A stretch of 64,000 nt of DNA from Deltaproteobacteria bacterium (GCA_019308905.1 JAFDHF010000003.1:74282-138281); one strand, 5' to 3'. Shown: positions 42,352 through 50,961, counted from the stretch's first letter. Numbers and translations are program-made. The notes: generated by a model from the sequence alone, not told the origin.

Positions 42352-43374
42352 TCATTCGATCAGTCCCTCCCGGAGCAGATCTTGGACGTCGATCATACCA
42401 ACAGGTCTGGTGTCGGCATCAACCACCACCAGGTTGTCGACCTGAGCCTGGCGGAGCCGTTCCAGAGCGTCCTGTAGAAGGGTCTCTTCCGACACCCACC
42501 TCGGGTTCCGCGACATCAGGCGGGCCACTTTCTCCTGGGCTAGGTCACCCCGGTCTATCAAACGCCGGAGGTCGCCGTCCGTCAGTATCCCGATCAGACG
42601 TCCATCGCCGTCCACGATGGAGACAGCTCCCAGCCTGGACTTGGTCATCTCGATGGCCGCCTCGGCGACGGTTGCACCCTCGGAGACGACGGGATTGGCC
42701 GGGCGGATGATCTGGCGCACCGTATAGGTGGTGAGCTTGGTGTGGAGGCTGAAATCGCTTATGCCACGGCCGGTGAGCACGTTCTCGGAAAGGATCCTCA
42801 GAACTCTCCAGGGAACCGTGATCGCATGGGCTCCACATAGGATCGCCATGCGCACGTGCTCCAAGTGCCGGACCGATGAGACCATAATCTTGGTAGGATA
42901 ACGGTATCTCTCCACCATGTTGACCGCTTGTTCGATCATGGCGAAAGAATCGTGGCCCTGGTCGTGCAGCCGGCCCACCAAGGGACAGACATAACCGGCC
43001 CCCGATTCGGCCGCCAGATAGGCCTGATTAAGGGTGTAGACCAGATGAATGTTCGTCTTCTCTCCCCGCTGGGTCAGCCGGTAAGCGGCCTTGAGACCTT
43101 CGTTGGTAACCGGGATCTTGAAGGTCGGTGTCTTTGCCAATCCCGGCAGAGCCGAGATCCGCTCGGCCTCGGCCAGGATTTCGGAACAGGTCCTGCCCAA
43201 AGCCTCGACGTGGAGTTGCTCGGCAATCTTGGACAGCTCCACGATCGCACCATCCACGTCGCGGATACCCTCTCGGTGCATGAAAGTCGGTGTCGTGGTG
43301 ATCCCCTGGAGGAAGCCGAAATCGAGAGCGGCTCTGATTTCATCGAGGTCCACCGAGTCAATGAAGAGTTCCAT
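42352..43374 (-). CDS. Transaldolase/fructose-6-phosphate-aldolase-like domain fused to a CBS pair (Kdo-operon enzyme)
   Basis: 340 residues with AAGGAGGGG before ATG 43374. Residues 1-~210 are a TalC/FSA-type (beta/alpha)8 aldolase: MELFIDSVDLDE with D6, GITTTP at 24-29, and Schiff-base lysine K86 in TFKIPVTNEGLKAA. FSA Asn28 is Thr28 here, and the Y131 region (PYVNR) is PLVGR. Residues ~218-340 are two CBS domains (VRQIIRPANPVVSEGATVAEAAIEMT; GRLIGILTDGDLRRLIDRGDL; VGMIDVQDLLREGLIE) that closely resemble the C-terminal half of KdsD. KdsD has an SIS isomerase domain at this position instead. Since it lies between kdsA and kdsC, a role in supplying arabinose 5-phosphate is inferred but unproven. 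Confidence 0.85.
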   Translation of the reverse strand: MELFIDSVDLDEIRAALDFGFLQGITTTPTFMHREGIRDVDGAIVELSKIAEQLHVEALGRTCSEILAEAERISALPGLAKTPTFKIPVTNEGLKAAYRLTQRGEKTNIHLVYTLNQAYLAAESGAGYVCPLVGRLHDQGHDSFAMIEQAVNMVERYRYPTKIMVSSVRHLEHVRMAILCGAHAITVPWRVLRILSENVLTGRGISDFSLHTKLTTYTVRQIIRPANPVVSEGATVAEAAIEMTKSRLGAVSIVDGDGRLIGILTDGDLRRLIDRGDLAQEKVARLMSRNPRWVSEETLLQDALERLRQAQVDNLVVVDADTRPVGMIDVQDLLREGLIE

Positions 43375-43376
43375 CT

Positions 43377-44216
43377 CTACCCCTCCTTTACTATGGCGTT
43401 GATCTCGAGGAGAGGCTTAAGGTACTCCTCAAGGTCGTCTAGGTACATCTGGCTGGAGGCGTCGCATCTTGCCTCCGGCGGGTTGGGATGGCACTCGATG
43501 AAGAGTCCATCCACGCCGGCAGCCACTCCGGCACGGCCGAGAACGGGCAGGTACTCACGGCTGCCTCCCCGAGGATCAGAGCTTGGGATGCCATAGCGGC
43601 GTACCGCATGGGTGACGTCGAAGACGACAGGATAGCCGGCCTGGCGCATGATGTGAAAACTCCGAGGATCGACGATCAAGTCGTTGTAACCGAAAGTGTA
43701 GCCCCGCTCCGTAACGAGGATCCGGCGGTTTCCCATGCGCTCGATCTTCTTCACAGGTTTGGAGATATTCTCTGGGGCGAGGAACTGCCCCCGTTTGATG
43801 TTGACCGCCTTCCCGGTTCTGGCTACCGCCTCTGCCAGGTCCGTCTGCATGCAGAGGTAGGCCGGAATCTGGATGAGGTCGAGTACCTGGCCTGCCGCCG
43901 CAACCTGGCCCAGGTGATGGACATCAGACATGACAGGCAGACCGAACTCGGAACGGATCTGATCGAGAATTCTCAGTCCCTCATCGAGTCCCGGGCCGCG
44001 GTAGTACTCGGCCGAGCTCCGGTTGTCCTTCTGGAACGAACTCTTGAAGATCACAGGGACTCCGAGGCGTGCTCCGATCCGGCCGAGGGTTTCGGCCGTC
44101 CGTTTCATTACCTCCGGCCCTTCAATCACACATGGACCGGAGATAAGGAAGAGATGGATCCTACCGCAGGGAATCCCTGATACTTCGACAAGAGCCACCG
44201 GGTCGATCAATGTCAT
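43377..44216 (-). CDS. kdsA: 3-deoxy-8-phosphooctulonate synthase KdsA (class II, metal-dependent type)
   Basis: 279 residues from ATG 44216, with GGAGG eight bases upstream. It condenses arabinose 5-phosphate with phosphoenolpyruvate to Kdo-8-phosphate. Motifs: FKSSFQKDNRSS, RGPGLDEGLRIL, DVHHLGQV, IPAYLCMQTDL, GYTFGYNDLIVD, VVFDVTHAVRRYG and FIECHPNP. The N-terminal SGPC places a cysteine where class II enzymes hold a metal; with His in DVTHA, Glu in FIECHP and Asp in RCD the site looks complete. It is encoded next to its substrate's proposed source. Confidence 0.95.
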   Translation of the reverse strand: MTLIDPVALVEVSGIPCGRIHLFLISGPCVIEGPEVMKRTAETLGRIGARLGVPVIFKSSFQKDNRSSAEYYRGPGLDEGLRILDQIRSEFGLPVMSDVHHLGQVAAAGQVLDLIQIPAYLCMQTDLAEAVARTGKAVNIKRGQFLAPENISKPVKKIERMGNRRILVTERGYTFGYNDLIVDPRSFHIMRQAGYPVVFDVTHAVRRYGIPSSDPRGGSREYLPVLGRAGVAAGVDGLFIECHPNPPEARCDASSQMYLDDLEEYLKPLLEINAIVKEG

Positions 44217-44230
44217 ATCCAACCTCCATG

Positions 44231-44998
44231 CTAATCCGGCTCTCCCTTTGGCCGCGACTCCAGGATGGCGCGAACCCGGGCCAGATCCTCAGGGGTGTCC
44301 ACGGCTACCTGGCGGAAACGGGTGGTGAAAGTGTGGATCGCATAGCCTGCTTCCAGAAATCTGAGCTGTTCGAGTTTTTCAGCTTTTTCAAGAGCACTCG
44401 GCGGCAGGGAGGCGTTGAAATCCACGAGTACCCGCCGCCTGAAGCCGTAGATGCCGTACTGCGCCCAAAAGGTGGCCCTTTTCGGCCATTCGGCCATCGG
44501 CACATCTCGCACATAGGGAATAGGGCTCCTCGAAAAGTAGAGGGCGCGACCGTCTCTGGCCCTGACTACCTTAGCGATACCCGGGTCGGTGAGGTCCGAG
44601 ACCCGTGTTACTCGAAACACGGGGGTCACGATGTCGGCCCCGGTGCCCTCGAATGCCCTGACCAGCCCATCGATCAACGTGGGTTCCACTAGGGGTTGGT
44701 CTCCTTGGACGTTGACGATGATCTCCCCATCGAGGCTGTCTACGATCGAGGCGATGCGAGCGGTTCCAGAGGGGAGTCCGGGATCGGTGACAACGACTTC
44801 TCCCCCCCATTCCCGAACCGGGTCGGCCACCTCGGTGCTGTCGGTTGCCACCAGAACACGCCGGATGCTCCGAGCCGAACGGGTGCGATCGTACACGTGA
44901 CGGAGCATCGGTTTACCGGCGATATCGAGGAGCACCTTGCGGGGCAGCCTGGTAGAATGGAGGCGTGCCGGAATAACGGCGACTGCTCTGTCCTGCAT
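44231..44998 (-). CDS. kdsB: 3-deoxy-manno-octulosonate cytidylyltransferase KdsB
   Basis: 255 residues from ATG 44998, with AGGGGAC upstream. It activates Kdo as CMP-Kdo. Motifs: AVIPARLHSTRLPRKVLLDIAGKPMLRHVYDR, VLVATDSTEV, VVTDPGLPSGTARIASIV, INVQGDQPL and YFSRSPIPYVR, QYGIYGFRR. It is the first gene of the Kdo operon and has its own promoter. The following kdsA starts 15 bp after its stop. Confidence 0.95.
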   Translation of the reverse strand: MQDRAVAVIPARLHSTRLPRKVLLDIAGKPMLRHVYDRTRSARSIRRVLVATDSTEVADPVREWGGEVVVTDPGLPSGTARIASIVDSLDGEIIVNVQGDQPLVEPTLIDGLVRAFEGTGADIVTPVFRVTRVSDLTDPGIAKVVRARDGRALYFSRSPIPYVRDVPMAEWPKRATFWAQYGIYGFRRRVLVDFNASLPPSALEKAEKLEQLRFLEAGYAIHTFTTRFRQVAVDTPEDLARVRAILESRPKGEPD

Positions 44999-45062
44999 GG
45001 ATAGTCCCCTGGTGAAGATCTCACATCCATACATTTCCCCTGCCTTTGACAGGCGTAACACA

Positions 45063-45092
45063 AATTTACAGGCAGTTGACCCCCACGTCAAC
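45063..45092 (-). promoter_or_regulatory. Promoter and inverted repeat upstream of kdsB
   Basis: On the minus strand: TTGACG (45091-45086), a 17-bp spacer and TAAATT (45068-45063), ~65 bp upstream of kdsB. An inverted repeat GTTGAC-N6-GTCAAC (45075-45092) overlaps the -35, a possible operator for Kdo-operon control. Confidence 0.6.
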
Positions 45093-45255
45093 CGCTCTCC
45101 CTATTGAAGAGCGGCCAGGCCACGGCCGTCCACTCCTTCTTCTGCCCGGTCGGCGGGCGAGGGCAGATTCCTGTCATCACCGGGCGAGCCAGGGTGCGTT
45201 CTGACCCTCTTGGGGCTCAATCGAAAACGCCTGCCTGGACTTGCACCCGTTTTTC

Positions 45256-45264
45256 TGCTAGTAT
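45256..45264 (+). promoter_or_regulatory. Extended -10 promoter upstream of the ftsB-like gene
   Basis: TGCTAGTAT (TG-n-TAGTAT extended -10) lies ~68 bp upstream of the ftsB-like ATG. No good -35 at 17 bp, which is common for extended -10 promoters. Confidence 0.4.
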
Positions 45265-45331
45265 TCATATGTTTCCGGCGATTCATCACTCTTTGCCCTT
45301 CTCAATTGAGAACCCGCTGCGAGACGGATCG

Positions 45332-45610
45332 ATGAAGAAAAAAATATATGCGGCTCTTTTCCTGGTTTTTTTCTTGATTATGAGCCTGCTGACTATTTTC
45401 GGCGATAACGGACTGCTCAGAGCTTTCAGGTTGAAGGGAGATCTGGAGAAACTGACCAGAACGAATGCGTCGCTGCGCCGGGAGAACACGGCCCTGATGG
45501 AGGAGATCGGTTACTTGAGAGGGGATAGGAGGTACCTGGAGCTCCAGGCTCACAAGCAAGGGCTGGTCAGGCAAGGTGAGATCATCTTCCGGTTTGAGAA
45601 AGAACGGTAA
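45332..45610 (+). CDS. FtsB/DivIC-like septum formation protein
   Basis: 92 residues from ATG 45332. MKKKIYAALFLVFFLIMSLLTIFGDNGLLRAFRLKGDLEKLTRTNASLRRENTALMEEIGYLRGDRRYLELQAHKQG is in outline an N-terminal membrane helix and a coiled coil ending in the FtsB-type 'EIGYLRGDRRYLE.QAHKQGLVRQGEIIFRF' tail. FtsB with FtsL and FtsQ coordinates septal peptidoglycan synthesis. The sequence is short, so the call rests on architecture and the C-terminal motif. Confidence 0.8.
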   Translation: MKKKIYAALFLVFFLIMSLLTIFGDNGLLRAFRLKGDLEKLTRTNASLRRENTALMEEIGYLRGDRRYLELQAHKQGLVRQGEIIFRFEKER

Positions 45611-45708
45611 GGTAGGTCTTAGGGGTTACAGGATATGAAGGAGTCGCTGTCGATCTGGCGCCGGACACACGGGCCCAGGTGGGAATCCTCTCGGTTAGTG
45701 GAGGCCCG

Positions 45709-46611
45709 GTGAGATCCTTTCTTGTTTATCTGCTCCTCCGGGTCCTCACCTTTGTCGTTGACATTCTCCCTCTGGAGTTCGCCCTGAGGACGGGTCGATG
45801 CCTTGGGGGGTGGGCCTTCAGAGTCGTGAGGAATCGTAGAAGAGTCGCCTTGGACAATCTCCGGACAGCCTTTGGTGCGGAGAAATCCCCTGGAGAATTG
45901 GAGGCCATTGCAAGAGAGACTTTCCGTAATTTGGGGATGACTCTTGTCGAGTTCCTCAGGATGCCCAGGCTCGGTATGGACTATGTCCGCCGATACGTTC
46001 GCCTGGAAGGCAGGCAGCATCTGGACCAGGCCCTGGCTGACGGAAAGGGCGTGATCGCCCTGACCTTCCACTTTGGCAACTGGGAGATGCCCGGGCTGGG
46101 AGCCTCTTTGTTCGGATATCCGATCGTCGCCCTGGCCCAGAGGATCCATAATCCATGGATCGATCGTTATGTGAGAAGGACGCGGGAGGCTGCTGGAGTG
46201 ACGATCCTTCCCAAGCGCCAGGTGAGCCGTCAGGTAATAAGCCATCTGCGTCAGGGAAAGATAGTAGCTATTTTCGTGGACCAGCGGGAGAGAACCAAGA
46301 GTCAGGTCAAGGTCGATTTCTTCGGCAAGAAGGCTCCCACTACGCCTTCCCCTGTGGTTTTCTCGCTCAGAACCGGGGCGCCTATGATCCCGATCTTCAC
46401 CATCAGGGAAAACAATAGCCATCACCGAGTCACCATCGGGAGGCCTCTTGTACCGGTGACCACTGGAGACATGGACAAGGATCTCGAAACCAATACCGCG
46501 ATCTACACCGAGATCCTGGAGAATATGGTAAGGCAGCATCCGGACCAGTATTTCTGGCTCCACCACCGGTGGGGTGGAAAGAAGAGGAGGCACCGTCGCA
46601 GGACACGGTAG
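45709..46611 (+). CDS. LpxL/HtrB-like lysophospholipid acyltransferase
   Basis: 300 residues from GTG 45709, with GGAGG just upstream; GTG 45679 is also in frame. The Kdo-dependent lipid A acyltransferase signature is present: a membrane segment near the start, catalytic HFGNWE (H-x4-E) in VIALTFHFGNWEMPG, then FVDQRERTKSQVKVDFFGKKAPTTPSPVVFSLRTGAPMIP and the closing YFWLHHRWGGKKRR. It adds secondary acyl chains to lipid A. Kdo and heptose genes on both sides fit this role. Confidence 0.92.
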   Translation: MRSFLVYLLLRVLTFVVDILPLEFALRTGRCLGGWAFRVVRNRRRVALDNLRTAFGAEKSPGELEAIARETFRNLGMTLVEFLRMPRLGMDYVRRYVRLEGRQHLDQALADGKGVIALTFHFGNWEMPGLGASLFGYPIVALAQRIHNPWIDRYVRRTREAAGVTILPKRQVSRQVISHLRQGKIVAIFVDQRERTKSQVKVDFFGKKAPTTPSPVVFSLRTGAPMIPIFTIRENNSHHRVTIGRPLVPVTTGDMDKDLETNTAIYTEILENMVRQHPDQYFWLHHRWGGKKRRHRRRTR

Positions 46612-46651
46612 GTTCTTGTCTGAGGGGTTGTTGCCCCCGGACTGCCGCGGG

Positions 46652-47149
46652 CTACCGTGGTCCCCTGGCCGCGGTTTCGGTGATCGAACGGATGAGCTCG
46701 GTCGTGGAGTGGGATTTGGAATCCCCCACAATGGCGATTTCACCGCCGTAAGAGAGGACGGCGTCCCGCTCCGGCACTGTCTCCTCGGTATAGTCGGTGC
46801 CCTTTGCATGGACGTGGGGTTTGAGAGCTAGGAGAAGACGATCGACCTTTTCCTCGGAGAAGAGTGTGATGTAATCCACACATTCCAGGGCCTCGAGAAT
46901 CTCCACTCGTTCGCCCTCGGGCATGATAGGCCGGCCGGCTCGTTTCAGTTTTCTCATGGATTCGTCACTGTTCACCGCCACAATCAGGACATCGCCCAGT
47001 TCCTTGGCTCCTCTCAGGCAGCGGATGTGGCCCACGTGAAGGAGGTCGAAACATCCGTTGGTCAGAACGATGCGCTTGCCTCGGGATTTCAACCGGTCGA
47101 CGATTTTGAGCAGATCCTCTTGATCTGCGATGAATTTGTTCCCCCCCAT
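46652..47149 (-). CDS. rfaE2: D-glycero-beta-D-manno-heptose 1-phosphate adenylyltransferase
   Basis: 165 residues. Nucleotidyltransferase fold with RIVLTNGCFDLLHVGHIRCLRGAKELGDVLIVAVNSDESMRKLKRAGRPIMPEGERVEILEALECVDYITLF; HxGH is intact as HVGH. A C-terminal 'IVGDSKSHSTTELI' closes the domain. It transfers AMP to heptose 1-phosphate to make ADP-heptose. In E. coli this is the C-terminal half of HldE; here it is a separate gene just downstream of the kinase. Confidence 0.93.
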   Translation of the reverse strand: MGGNKFIADQEDLLKIVDRLKSRGKRIVLTNGCFDLLHVGHIRCLRGAKELGDVLIVAVNSDESMRKLKRAGRPIMPEGERVEILEALECVDYITLFSEEKVDRLLLALKPHVHAKGTDYTEETVPERDAVLSYGGEIAIVGDSKSHSTTELIRSITETAARGPR

Positions 47150-47177
47150 GCAAAGCCTCCGGATCGTCCCGGAAGAT

Positions 47178-48194
47178 TCAGGACCTAGCCTTGAGCTTGT
47201 AATCCTCTTCTATGACGCGGAGCAATTCTTCGGGTGAGGCTGTGGCCGTGCCGCTCTTCATTACGACCACGGCTCCCGCGTAGTTGGACAGCCTGGCGGC
47301 TTCGTAGAAAGTTGCCCCTACGCTCAACGAAGCGGTCAGAACCACCGCAACCGTATCCCCTGCACCCGTCACATCGGTGATCTCGTCGCTGCCACAGATC
47401 GCGATGTCGTGGGCCTCACCGGACCGCTCCACCAGGACCATGCCCTTGTTGCCTCTGGTAATGAGTACAGCCTTCAGATCCAATTCCTCGACGAGCCTTC
47501 TCCCCACACGAAGAGCATCCTTGCTGCTTGTTATCTTTTCTCGAGAGACCGCCTCCGCCTCGGATTCGTTGGGCGTTATTGCAGTCACCCCGGAGAAGAG
47601 AGCAAAGCGGTGCCTGGAATCGACCACAACCGTCTTGTGCGCGGCAAGAGCCTTGAGCTTATCCAGAATCATCGGGGTGACCAGGTTGTACCCGTAATCG
47701 GAAACAATGAGAGCGTCGACTTGGCCTGAAATCCTGTCAAGGTAGGCGGCCAGCCGCTCTTCCACCTCTTTCGGGAGAGGTTCTCTCACCTCCCGATCGA
47801 TACGGATTACCTGCTGTTTTGAGGTATGGTCATCCCCGGCCATGATGCGGGTTTTCGTGGTCGTGCCGCGATGTTCCAAGACGATCAGGCCCTCCAGATC
47901 GACGTTCATTCGTGAAAATTGATTTACCAGAGCCCTCCCCGCCTCATCATCTCCCACAACGCCGAGGGGAAGGACGCGGACCCCCAGACAAGAGAGGTTA
48001 TGGATCGTGTTTCCCGCGCTTCCCGGGAGGATCTTCTCTCCCTCGTGGCGAACCACCAGGACAGGAGCCTCTCTCGAGAGCCTCAGCGGTTTGCCGTAGA
48101 TGTAGATGTCCGCCACAACATCACCGAAGACGGCGATTCTGCGGTTTTCGAACCCTCTGATAATCTCCTTGAATCTCTCGACGGGTATGTCCAT
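47178..48194 (-). CDS. rfaE1: D-glycero-beta-D-manno-heptose-7-phosphate kinase
   Basis: 338 residues from ATG 48194, with GGAAAGGA upstream. PfkB/ribokinase-fold kinase: RIAVFGDVVADIYIYG, LPGSAGNTIHNLSCLGVRVLPLGVVGDDEAGR, VDALIVSDYGYNLV, and the active-site DVTGAGDTVAVVLTASL with the catalytic aspartate. It phosphorylates heptose 7-phosphate at C1. Together with rfaE2 it equals a split HldE. The GmhA isomerase and GmhB phosphatase genes are not in the window. Confidence 0.93.
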   Translation of the reverse strand: MDIPVERFKEIIRGFENRRIAVFGDVVADIYIYGKPLRLSREAPVLVVRHEGEKILPGSAGNTIHNLSCLGVRVLPLGVVGDDEAGRALVNQFSRMNVDLEGLIVLEHRGTTTKTRIMAGDDHTSKQQVIRIDREVREPLPKEVEERLAAYLDRISGQVDALIVSDYGYNLVTPMILDKLKALAAHKTVVVDSRHRFALFSGVTAITPNESEAEAVSREKITSSKDALRVGRRLVEELDLKAVLITRGNKGMVLVERSGEAHDIAICGSDEITDVTGAGDTVAVVLTASLSVGATFYEAARLSNYAGAVVVMKSGTATASPEELLRVIEEDYKLKARS

Positions 48195-48355
48195 GGAATC
48201 CTTTCCATCGATCTGTTCGGCCGCTTGCTCAGCGGAACAACCGGGCCCTTCCCCTCCGGCGCACATCCAAATCTCGACCCCGGCCGAAAAACGACTTCAC
48301 GGGCCGCGGGTTTCAGGGCAGAAAGGCATCAGGACGAGTCTGAGCCGGCCCAGGC

Positions 48356-49465
48356 TCAGGCCGTGCCTTTTCTCTGGGACCCTCCGGTCCGGCCGTGAGG
48401 CTCCACAAATCGATGGATCAGCCTCTCGCTCGCCTGGATAACCTGTTCCGGCTTGATAGCCGTCATGCACTGATGCTCGCGAGGGCAGATCTTAAGGTGG
48501 CATGGGCTGCACTCGAGATTCTCCCTTAAAAGGGCCGTCTTTTCAAGGTTCAGGTTGGTGTATCGTGGATCCGTAGGCCCCATGATGACCACCACGGGCC
48601 TGTCCAGGGCTACGGCAAAATGCCGGGGTCCGGTATCGTTCGTAATGACAAGGGAGGATCTTTGGATCACCGCCATCAGGACATCAAGGGGCACAATGGG
48701 ATCGGAGAGCACAACGGGCCTGTTTTGCATCTCGGCCTCGATCTCCCTGGCGATTTGCTCTTCACCCGGGCCCGGGATTATGAGCAGACTGCATCCATAT
48801 TCGTCTGTGAGGCGGTCTCCCACCTCGGCAAAGTAGGAAGGCTCCCAGCACTTTGAGGAACCGTAAGCCGCACCGGGGATCATTACGATGATCATCCCCT
48901 CCTGGTCTATGCCATGTCTGGCGAGGATCGCCCGGGCCTCCTGCCGGGCGGGGAGCGAAACGGCCAGTTCGGGTTTTGGGGGTGGGCTCGGGCATTCCAT
49001 GGCCTCTGTGATTCTCAGGTAGTATTTCACCATGGGAACGGGAACGATTCTGGAGCCCTCACGGATAGGTTCTATGGGGTCTGTAAGGAGAATACGTCTC
49101 CCCTCGCGGCTGTAACCGATACGACGCTTGATGCCTGCGAGAAAAGCCATGAAGGCCGAGCTGAAGGAGTTCGGAAAAATGACGGCCAGATCGATCTTCC
49201 GCTCCCGCAGCCGTGCAGCCCAGGAGAGGAGCCTCCGCCTGGCGAAACCAGATCGTCTCTCCTCGTACTCGAGGATCTCGTCACAATAGGGGAGGTTTTC
49301 GATGACCTTCTTTAGCGAGGCCCTCACAAGCCAGGTGATATGAGAGTCTGGGAACCCGTTTCGGATCGCTTTCAGGGCAGGAGTGGCCATGGTGAGGTCT
49401 CCCACCCAGTTTGGGCAACGGACAAGAATCCTCCGCGTAATTTCCCTGTCTATGGATCGGACCAA
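48356..49465 (-). CDS. waaF: LPS heptosyltransferase (WaaF-like, GT9)
   Basis: 369 residues from TTG 49465, overlapping the upstream radical SAM gene by 16 bp. GT9 motifs: RRILVRCPNWVGDLTMATPALKAIR, IPGAAYGSSKCWEPSYFAEVGDRL, LVITNDTGPRHFAVALDRPVVVIMGPTDPRYT, and CSPCHLKICPREHQCMTAI near the end, which holds the cysteine pattern seen in many WaaF proteins. It probably adds the second heptose to the inner core. Upstream coupling suggests coexpression with the radical SAM gene. Confidence 0.9.
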   Translation of the reverse strand: MVRSIDREITRRILVRCPNWVGDLTMATPALKAIRNGFPDSHITWLVRASLKKVIENLPYCDEILEYEERRSGFARRRLLSWAARLRERKIDLAVIFPNSFSSAFMAFLAGIKRRIGYSREGRRILLTDPIEPIREGSRIVPVPMVKYYLRITEAMECPSPPPKPELAVSLPARQEARAILARHGIDQEGMIIVMIPGAAYGSSKCWEPSYFAEVGDRLTDEYGCSLLIIPGPGEEQIAREIEAEMQNRPVVLSDPIVPLDVLMAVIQRSSLVITNDTGPRHFAVALDRPVVVIMGPTDPRYTNLNLEKTALLRENLECSPCHLKICPREHQCMTAIKPEQVIQASERLIHRFVEPHGRTGGSQRKGTA

Positions 49466-50961
49466 TCGCTTCGCACTCCCATGAAGTCGTTGTACTTGAT
49501 GGCATAGTGGATCTTCCCGGCCTGAGTCAGGCGGGCCGACACCTCCTTGTCCCTCGAGCGGATGGTTCCCTTCGTTTCCTCCCAGATCCTTCTGTCCATG
49601 CCTTCGATCTCTGAGACCAACTCGCGATATGTGGCAGAAGATGGAAAACCCGCCCTTTCGTTGACAAACCACGGATACGCCGCAGCCAGTTTCTCGATAA
49701 GGAGGTTATGGTCCTCCCCGAAGTCCAGGCAAGATTCATCGGTGAAGTTGGAGAGGCCCTGCATCTTGTGGAAATCGATGAGACCCTTCTGCCGGGCGAG
49801 TTCATGGGCGACCGTTCCGGCGTACGGGAAGAAGATAGACCAACGAAACCGCCCCGGCTTAATCGTAGCCAGGAGGTCAATGGTGGCGAACAGATCCTCT
49901 ATGCTCTCTCCGGGAAGTCCGATCATCACGAATGCGGATGTATGGAGACCCGACTCATGGGCGGCTCGGAAGGCCCTGATGATGTCTGCGTTGCTCATGG
50001 GGCGGTTGAGGATCTCCTTTCGGACCCTCTCGCTTCCGCTCTCCAGGCCGAACTTGACGATGCGGCATCCGGCTCGTCTAAGGCTTCCGGCGATGTCATG
50101 GTCGAAGACCTTGACGTGGGCATTACACACAAAGGGAAGGGGTATTCGTTCCTTGTAAGCCTGGCAGAATTCATGGACGTAATCCCTTCGGAATGTGAAG
50201 AGATCATCATCGAATATGAACATTCTGATGCCCTTGTACCGGCCGAGGAGATACTCCAACTCGCCGATGACCTCGTCCACGGGGTGATGGCGGATGTAGT
50301 TCAAACCGGCAGGGGAGAGGCCGGTATCCTCCTGGTAGATATTCACCAGCCGGTGGTTGAAGCAGTACGTGCACCGGAACGGGCATCCTCTGGACGCCAT
50401 GACGCCGACCCATCCGTCCTTTGCGTCGATCATCTTCTGGAAATCGAAGATCTCATAATCCTTGGGAGGGAGATTCTCGACGGAGATGAACGGGCGGACC
50501 CGGTTCTTGACGATCGTACCGTCCCTTCTGAGCCACAGGTTCTGAATACGGGAGGTGTCCTCGTGTCTTTCCAAGGCATGGGCAAGGTCGGCAAGGGCTT
50601 CTTCTCCTTCTCCGACGCAGGCATAATCGAAGAGGCCGGTCGCGAGAACCTCCGAGGGGGCCACGGTCGCATGAATCCCTCCACATACAAAGGGAGCATC
50701 CGTGCAGCCTCGAACGGCCCTTGCGATCCGGAGGGCATATTGGAGCTGGTTGGTTACCACGGAGAAACCCACAAGATCAGGTGAGAAGGCCTTGACATCG
50801 TGTATGATTCTCTGGATGTCGAGAGGATAGCCGAGACTCTCGTTGACGTTCAGAAGGCCTGTGACATGCCCCTGCTGCCGGAGGACCGCCGAGAGATAGG
50901 CTATACCGTAGTTGAAGCCGATCTGCGCGTGGAGGTTGGGATAGATGAAGAGAATCCGCAT
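49450..50961 (-). CDS. B12-binding radical SAM protein
   Basis: 503 residues from ATG 50961. The N-terminal ~140 residues are a cobalamin-binding Rossmann domain (ILFIYPNLHAQIGFNYGIAYLSAVLRQQGH, PFVCGGIHATVAPSEVL, YACVGEGEEALADL). The radical SAM core follows, with C-x3-C-x2-C in ASRGCPFRCTYCFNH and GGE-like elements, FDDDLFTFRRDYV, FGLESGSERVRKEILNRPMSNADIIRA and MIGLPGESIEDL. This family alters complex substrates by methylation or cyclisation. Its target is unknown; position beside waaF suggests LPS or lipid. Confidence 0.9.
   Translation of the reverse strand: MRILFIYPNLHAQIGFNYGIAYLSAVLRQQGHVTGLLNVNESLGYPLDIQRIIHDVKAFSPDLVGFSVVTNQLQYALRIARAVRGCTDAPFVCGGIHATVAPSEVLATGLFDYACVGEGEEALADLAHALERHEDTSRIQNLWLRRDGTIVKNRVRPFISVENLPPKDYEIFDFQKMIDAKDGWVGVMASRGCPFRCTYCFNHRLVNIYQEDTGLSPAGLNYIRHHPVDEVIGELEYLLGRYKGIRMFIFDDDLFTFRRDYVHEFCQAYKERIPLPFVCNAHVKVFDHDIAGSLRRAGCRIVKFGLESGSERVRKEILNRPMSNADIIRAFRAAHESGLHTSAFVMIGLPGESIEDLFATIDLLATIKPGRFRWSIFFPYAGTVAHELARQKGLIDFHKMQGLSNFTDESCLDFGEDHNLLIEKLAAAYPWFVNERAGFPSSATYRELVSEIEGMDRRIWEETKGTIRSRDKEVSARLTQAGKIHYAIKYNDFMGVRSDWSDP

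Noticed and set aside
42352-43374. Reading this gene as an ordinary housekeeping transaldolase that merely sits in the operon
   Set aside because: The KdsD-like CBS pair and the exact kdsA-kdsC position make a Kdo-linked role more likely, though the plain alternative cannot be excluded without assays.
46612-46651. Terminator between the LpxL-like gene and rfaE2
   Set aside because: The GC-rich segment has no clean stem with a U tract.
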